Source: Erysipelotrichaceae bacterium
Lineage (GTDB): Bacteria > Bacillota_I > Bacilli_A > Erysipelotrichales > Erysipelotrichaceae
Length of the DNA stretch: 64,000 bases
Direction: 5' to 3'
Assembly: GCA_031272515.1 (NCBI GenBank)
Contig: JAISTR010000043.1
Span: 55,695 to 119,694, forward strand
Below are positions 59,076 through 64,000 of the stretch, one piece after another. How positions within the stretch are numbered: the stretch's first letter is position 1; the number at the start of each line of letters is the position of its first letter. Both the position numbers and the translations under genes were made by a program. The notes below the pieces were generated by a model, which was not told where the DNA came from, ran no database searches, and saw only the letters and a program-made list of their open reading frames with translations.

Positions 59076-59736
59076 ACTTATACCCCACCGCCCTCACGGT
59101 AACGATGAATTTGCGGTATTCTCCCAGATTCTTGCGCAGCATCTTGATGTGTGTATCGACCGTCCGGTCATCCCCGAAATAGTCATATTTCCACACCTCT
59201 TCCAACAGCTTGGTGCGGTTGCAGACAATGTTGCGGTTTTTGGCCAGATAATATAAAAGTTCAAATTCCCTTGGGGTGATGTGCATCTTTTTGCCATCCA
59301 CATAGACCGAATGGCCGCTGACATCGATGGTCAGCCCTTCAAAGACCAGGTTCTCCCCAGCCGATTGGGCATTGGGTGAGCGCTCCAAAGCGACCTTGAC
59401 CCGGGCCATCAGTTCCAATGGGGAAAACGGTTTGGTAACGTAGTCGTCAATGCCAATTTCAAAACCGAAGAGTTTGTCATATTCTTCCTGACGCGCGGAA
59501 AGCATGATGACCGGAATATTTTTGATTTTCTTGATTGCCCGGCAGGCAGTAAAGCCGTCCATCACCGGCATCATGATGTCCAAAATCACCAGATCAATGT
59601 CCTCATTCTCTTCCACCAAACGGATGGCTTCACTGCCATCACTGGCTTCCAGGGTCTGATGTCCATAGTTCTGGGCATATTCCTTAATCACTTCGCGAAT
59701 TCTAATCTCATCGTCCACAATCAACAGAAGACTCAT
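59065..59736 (-). CDS. OmpR/PhoB family response regulator
   Basis: 223 residues: receiver domain with Asp8-9, phosphorylated Asp53 in L-D-I-M-M-P and Lys near D-Y-V-T-K-P-F-S; C-terminal winged helix (H-I-T-P-R-E-F-E-L-L-Y-Y-L, R-T-V-D-T-H-I-K-M-L-R). Overlaps dnaE by four bases, an unusual coupling of regulation to a replication gene. Confidence 0.95.
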   Translation of the reverse strand: MSLLLIVDDEIRIREVIKEYAQNYGHQTLEASDGSEAIRLVEENEDIDLVILDIMMPVMDGFTACRAIKKIKNIPVIMLSARQEEYDKLFGFEIGIDDYVTKPFSPLELMARVKVALERSPNAQSAGENLVFEGLTIDVSGHSVYVDGKKMHITPREFELLYYLAKNRNIVCNRTKLLEEVWKYDYFGDDRTVDTHIKMLRKNLGEYRKFIVTVRAVGYKFEV

Positions 59737-62700
59737 GATTCACTCCTTTCTTGCGCTTTGTCAGATACAAGGCTTAAAGAGTTGACTACGCAGGATGCTT
59801 CACGGTTTGTCTCTATTGTACCACGGACCTCGAGGATTGTCTTTGTTACCAACCATTGACTGACCATCTTGTAGGTGGAGGGAAAGACGGTGAGGCTTAG
59901 CTCTCCGGTCTCATCGCTCAGGATACAAAAAGCCATGAGATCCCCTTTGGGCGTGCGATGGGTCCTGACCCTTTTGAGCACCCCCAGAATTTTGGTGAAG
60001 TGCTTTTGTGCCAAAGCCTGGGCGATGGTATCGCCGGTAAAGTGGAGCCGCTCTTTGAGATAGCTGATTGGATGATTGGAGAAATAGAAGCCGAAGACCT
60101 CTTTTTCCTTTTCCAAATCCAGGTTGGGGTCGGCAGCGACTTCAAACAGCAGCGGTTTGGAGACCATCTCCGGATCAATTTGAAATAAGCCGTCCTTTTC
60201 CACCCGTGCCAGCTCTCCATAGGAGATTGCCTCTGGCAGGGAAGCGCGCAGGACCGCGCGGTTTTCCCCGGTAAAGTCCAAGGCTCCCCCATCGATGAAG
60301 GACTCCACGGCCTTGCGGTTGACCCGACCCAAAAGGACCCGGGCGACAAAGTCATGGAAGTCCGCGAAGTCGCCATGCGCTTGGCGCTCTGTTAAAATCT
60401 GGGAAGCGATGCTGGTGCCGACATTGCGCAGGCCGGAGAGCGGATAGCGGATGCTTTGGCCTTCAATCGTGTAGCGCAAGCCTGAATGGTTGACGCAGGG
60501 CGGCAAAACATTGATCCCCTTCTGGCGGCACTCCGTCAATAGGTTCTGGGTTTTGGTTTCCGCCCCCAGGGCGGTATTGAGCAGACTGGCGTAAAACGCC
60601 AGCGGGTAATTGGCTTTGAGGTAGGCGGTCTGATAGGCGATGATGCCATAGGCGACGCTGTGCGCCTTGTTGAAGCCGTAATTCGCAAAGCGCAGGATTA
60701 ATTCAAAGAGCTGCTTGGCCAGCGTTTCATTATGTCCTTGTGACAGGCAGCCTTCAATAAAATCCGCCTCGACGCTGCGCAGGGTTGCCTCATCCTTTTT
60801 CGCCATTGCCTTGCGCAGAATATCGGCTTTTCCTAAAGAGAAGCCGGCCATGGTGCTGGCGACCTGCATGATCTGCTCCTGGTAAATCATGATTCCATAT
60901 GTTTCTTCTAAGATTGGCTTGAGCTTGGGATGCAAATAATGAATGGATTTCGGGTTTTGTCTGGCTTTCAGGTAGGTATCGATATTTTGCATGGGACCCG
61001 GGCGAAACAAAGCGATGGTCACCACAATATCATCGAAACAGACCGGCTTGAGTTTGCGCAGCAGGTTTTTCATTCCTTCCGATTCCAGCTGGAAGACCCC
61101 CATGGTATCAATGTTTTGTAACAAGGTAAAGGTCTTGGGGTCTTTCATGTCAATTTTATACAGATCAGGGGGCTCTGGTAGAAAGGCCAGGGTATCCTCG
61201 ATGGTGGTCAGGTTGATCAAGCCCAGAAAGTCCATCTTAATCAAACCCAGTTCTTCCAGATATCCCATCGTATATTGGGTGGATACCATCTCGTTTTCAA
61301 TTTTGACCGTCGGCACCACTTCATAAAGCGCTCGCTCTGACATCACAATCCCAGCCGCGTGCGTCGAAACATGCCTTGGCAGTCCTTCCAGCCGCTTGGA
61401 CAGCGAAAACAGTTGGCGGTTTCGCTCATTTGCCTCAATGCGCCGGGCAAAAGCCTGGGAGCTGTCATAAGCTTTCTGCAGGGTAATAAAGAAGTCCGCA
61501 GGAATCAGCTTGGAGATTTCATCGACTTCCCGGGGCAAATAGCCCAAAACCCGGGCTACATCCCTTAATACCGCCCTGGCTTTCAGGGTCCCGAAGGTGG
61601 CGATATGGGCGACGTGGTCCGCCCCGTATTTTTCATAGACATACTGCAGGATCTCCCCTCTGCGGTTATCCTGAAAATCGATGTCGATATCGGGCATGGA
61701 AATCCGTTCGGGGTTTAAGAAGCGTTCAAACAAAAGGCCATGGGCGACCGGATCAATGTGGGTGATGCCCAGGACATAGGAAACCAGGGCGCCGCCGGCA
61801 CTGCCCCTGCCCGGTCCAACCCGGATCTTCAGGCGGTGGGCCTGCAGGATAAAATCCCAGACAATCAAAAAATAGTTTTCAAAGCCCATTTCAAAGAGGA
61901 CGGAGAGTTCATACAGCAGTCGTTTCTTATAGATTTCAGGCACTTCCTTTGGGGCAAAGCGCTTTTTTAAGCCGGTGATGCACAGCTGTTTCAGATAGGT
62001 CTGATTGTCCACCCCCGCTTTGTTTTCATAGACAGGCAGGCTGGTCTTTTTTTCAAACGGATCAATCTGCGGCTGCTCCAAAAATTGATTCAGCGGTGCC
62101 CGCAGAATTTCCGGGTAGAAATCCGCAAATTCCGCACTGGAATGGAAATAGCGTCCGGGGGCTACGGCAATCTCCTTGTCATTGAGCTTTGAGCCTTTTT
62201 TAATTGCCAAAAGCACCCGGGCAATCTCCTGGTCCGGGGCAGTTGCATAGCGTACTTTTGGAAGCGCAACCGGGGTGATTTCACTTTGGGCACAGGCTTG
62301 AATCAACAGCTGATTGCGGTGATTCCAATAGGCGCTCTCATAATCGCTGATGCCCACCCAGAAATCATTGAGAGTAGCCTTCAATCCGGAAAGTTCCCCT
62401 ACCAGTTGCGGTACACTTTCATTCACCATCGCCGGCTCCAGACAGCCGCCCTCGCCATAGACAATCAGGGTATTGCCATTGGCAAACGACGCAAGCTGCT
62501 CTAAGGTCAGGGGTTTGTTGTTATAAGTATAGGTACTGGAAGCTTTCAAAAGATTCTGATAGCCTTCAGCTGATTTTGCGATTAAAAGAAACGGATAAGG
62601 AAGGTCATGGACCAAAACCGGCAGGCCTAAGCCAAACAGCGGTTTGATCCCTTCCTTGAGACAGGCCTGATAAAACGGCAGCGCACCGTAAAGGACACCA

Positions 62701-62819
62701 AAATCACATAAAGCAACGGCTTCAAAGCCCAGTTGTTTGGCAGTTGCCGCAATTTGTTTCGGTGTAAGAGGACATTCCAACAGAGTGTAACAGCTTTGAA
62801 CATCCAGCAATACTTTCAT
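59733..62819 (-). CDS. dnaE: DNA polymerase III alpha subunit, DnaE type
   Basis: 1028 residues. The N-terminal PHP domain is degraded: the usual H-x-H-S of the first motif reads D-V-Q-S-C-Y-T-L-L, so phosphoesterase activity is unlikely. The palm holds P-D-I-D-I-D-F and further on the third acidic residue; finger and beta-binding regions follow, and an OB domain lies at about 920-1000. Shorter than proteobacterial DnaE, fitting the Firmicutes DnaE that extends primers beside PolC. No Shine-Dalgarno is visible before the ATG. First gene of the operon down to 56285. Confidence 0.93.
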   Translation of the reverse strand: MKVLLDVQSCYTLLECPLTPKQIAATAKQLGFEAVALCDFGVLYGALPFYQACLKEGIKPLFGLGLPVLVHDLPYPFLLIAKSAEGYQNLLKASSTYTYNNKPLTLEQLASFANGNTLIVYGEGGCLEPAMVNESVPQLVGELSGLKATLNDFWVGISDYESAYWNHRNQLLIQACAQSEITPVALPKVRYATAPDQEIARVLLAIKKGSKLNDKEIAVAPGRYFHSSAEFADFYPEILRAPLNQFLEQPQIDPFEKKTSLPVYENKAGVDNQTYLKQLCITGLKKRFAPKEVPEIYKKRLLYELSVLFEMGFENYFLIVWDFILQAHRLKIRVGPGRGSAGGALVSYVLGITHIDPVAHGLLFERFLNPERISMPDIDIDFQDNRRGEILQYVYEKYGADHVAHIATFGTLKARAVLRDVARVLGYLPREVDEISKLIPADFFITLQKAYDSSQAFARRIEANERNRQLFSLSKRLEGLPRHVSTHAAGIVMSERALYEVVPTVKIENEMVSTQYTMGYLEELGLIKMDFLGLINLTTIEDTLAFLPEPPDLYKIDMKDPKTFTLLQNIDTMGVFQLESEGMKNLLRKLKPVCFDDIVVTIALFRPGPMQNIDTYLKARQNPKSIHYLHPKLKPILEETYGIMIYQEQIMQVASTMAGFSLGKADILRKAMAKKDEATLRSVEADFIEGCLSQGHNETLAKQLFELILRFANYGFNKAHSVAYGIIAYQTAYLKANYPLAFYASLLNTALGAETKTQNLLTECRQKGINVLPPCVNHSGLRYTIEGQSIRYPLSGLRNVGTSIASQILTERQAHGDFADFHDFVARVLLGRVNRKAVESFIDGGALDFTGENRAVLRASLPEAISYGELARVEKDGLFQIDPEMVSKPLLFEVAADPNLDLEKEKEVFGFYFSNHPISYLKERLHFTGDTIAQALAQKHFTKILGVLKRVRTHRTPKGDLMAFCILSDETGELSLTVFPSTYKMVSQWLVTKTILEVRGTIETNREASCVVNSLSLVSDKAQERSES

Positions 62820-63294
62820 AACTATAGTGTATCACAAAGCACTCCCTGCAAAGACAGCGAAAACCGGAGTGGAAAAAACGGTGGAATACCGCGATTTTCA
62901 AGGTTTTCAAGCGCTCTCAAATCCCCAGATAACCAAAAAAACTGTTTAAGAAACGACATTTAAAGAAAATGTACTTAATTTGGCTATTTTCACAATTCTT
63001 TATTTGATTATTTATCCCTAAAATTAATTTCACATAATCTTTCGACAATGCTGAACGAGATGTTAAGGAAGAACGTAAGTTTTTTAACGAAATTCATAAA
63101 AACCGTGATTAAATCCAATTTTCTTTTCGCTTGACAAGTAAAAGCACACTGATGGTTTTTTAAAACTATACTGAAATTACCAGGTATTTTTAATTCTGTA
63201 TCTTCTTAAATATGTCAGAATTACGGATAGATTATGGTTATTCTATGTGATTCTTTGATAAAATTATGCATAGGAAAGGAGAACTTAACTTTTT
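62820..63294. other. AT-rich intergenic region between dnaE and the secreted protein gene
   Basis: 475 bases between divergent genes with no supported frame. A TTGACA at about 63133 and an isolated TATACT at about 63167 are not correctly spaced. GATAAAAT at 63258-63265 lies suitably before the AGGAAAGGAG ribosome site at 63272-63281 of the next gene. Confidence 0.4.
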
Positions 63295-64000
63295 ATGGGT
63301 ACTTTTAAGAATAGAACACGCAGTTTAATTTTTATCAGCTTTTTAGTAGCTTTCAGCATATTCTTCAGTTTTCAAAGCCCGACCAAAGTCAAAGCATCGA
63401 CCACCGATAATATCGCAACAATCACCCTCAATCCTTCCCAGACCACTGTCTTGTCTGGTGAACGTTTTGAAGTTGACATCGTGGTTAGCGACTTGGATCC
63501 CAGCGCCTGGTGGTATGCGGATTTACAGATTCGCATGGATACCTATCCGACCAATTATGTCACTTCGATGTTTCATCCCTATATCTGGGCAGCGACGGAT
63601 GGTGTGAATTACGGCTGGATAGATTATGATACCTGGCTGGATTGGCTGGACAGCACCAATGGCGGTTTCGCCTATGGCAACGGCACCATCAAAACCAGTA
63701 TTATAGTGAATGCCTATGCTGCTGAGTTCGACTTCCAGGTTTGCTTTGTCAAAAATGCCAAATCCGACACCGCTTCCGGAGGACTAGCAACCGGCAGCTG
63801 GCTACAGGATGAGATTTGTTCCGCCCCTACCCACATTACTGTAACCGAACCATCCTTCACCCTGACGCCTTCCACCACAACCGCAAAGGTCAATGAAACG
63901 GTGGAGGTGGAATTCGTGATTGACGGTTTGCCAACACCGCCGGCAGGCGGCTATGACGCCAACCTGCTTATGTCCCTGCATGGCGACCCGATCCTGGTGG
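63295..64000 (+). CDS. Secreted protein with cohesin- or Ig-like domains (partial)
   Basis: 235 codons before the window ends. N-terminal signal peptide (basic start, hydrophobic 10-27, then F-Q-S-P-T-K-V-K-A-S as likely cleavage area). The mature part has I-T-L-N-P-S-Q-T-T-V-L-S-G-E-R-F-E-V-D-I-V-V, and a second similar stretch F-T-L-T-P-S-T-T-T-A-K-V-N-E-T-V-E-V-E-F. Two copies of this start mark repeated beta-sandwich domains as in cell-surface proteins of Gram-positives. Ribosome site AGGAAAGGAGAAC 10 to 20 bases ahead. Confidence 0.75.
   Translation, partial: MGTFKNRTRSLIFISFLVAFSIFFSFQSPTKVKASTTDNIATITLNPSQTTVLSGERFEVDIVVSDLDPSAWWYADLQIRMDTYPTNYVTSMFHPYIWAATDGVNYGWIDYDTWLDWLDSTNGGFAYGNGTIKTSIIVNAYAAEFDFQVCFVKNAKSDTASGGLATGSWLQDEICSAPTHITVTEPSFTLTPSTTTAKVNETVEVEFVIDGLPTPPAGGYDANLLMSLHGDPILV

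Overview
The window looks like a chromosomal segment of a low-GC-lineage Bacillota (Firmicutes) of moderate GC content, plausibly an Erysipelotrichia-like gut or anaerobic bacterium. Supporting order: gpsB-rnpB divergent from recU-ponA, dnaD-nth, the yqeG-yqeH-yhbY-nadD-yqeK-rsfS-yqeM string (without aroE and with nadD fused to yqeK), rplU-prp-rpmA-obg with a Firmicutes-type cleavable L27, parE-parC and a DnaE-family polymerase. UGA is used as a stop, so this is not a Mycoplasma-type code. The lineage is an inference from gene order; no 16S is present.

Layout. 1-780: end of a zinc ABC binding lipoprotein operon. 865-3060: an unusual cluster of small Cys/Tyr/Thr-Pro-rich secreted-type peptides, three intact, one short and one relic. 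The four start-bearing copies have their own promoter and terminator, and all four promoters carry 11-bp-phased TTTCANA repeats. 3091-7780: rnpB, gpsB, recU, ponA. 7790-9928: pseudouridine catabolism (psuK-psuG). 9945-21265: DNA repair/replication and ribosome-assembly housekeeping. 21436-22720: a frameshifted five-zinc-ribbon/AP2 protein, the only clear mobile-type gene. 22815-28032: obg/ribosomal protein operon plus membrane and redox genes. 28243-40365: carbohydrate region with hxlA/hxlB, deoC, four cupin sugar-phosphate isomerases, a mannose-family PTS with all domains, a DeoR regulator and nanE.

40370-44363: a glycyl radical enzyme with its activase and a DUF1638 protein, in the nanE operon. 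46304-50958: a methanol:corrinoid methyltransferase module (URO-D-type methyltransferase, MtaB, MtaC, reductive activator). 51353-54908: a second mannose-family PTS (IIB, IIC, IID, no IIA) with a GntR/UTRA regulator and a BtpA/SgcQ protein. 56285-62819: dnaE, two-component system, DUF554 and an ABC ATPase in one tightly overlapping operon. 63295-64000: start of a secreted beta-rich protein cut by the window end.

Working model: the organism ferments sugars and amino sugars through mannose-type PTSs and isomerases, uses a glycyl radical enzyme of unknown substrate, and can demethylate methanol (or a similar methyl donor) to a corrinoid protein. DUF1638 genes are, from memory, often found with corrinoid methyltransferases; its place in the glycyl radical operon hints that the two modules are connected. 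The best candidate for an undescribed system is the peptide cluster at 865-3060.
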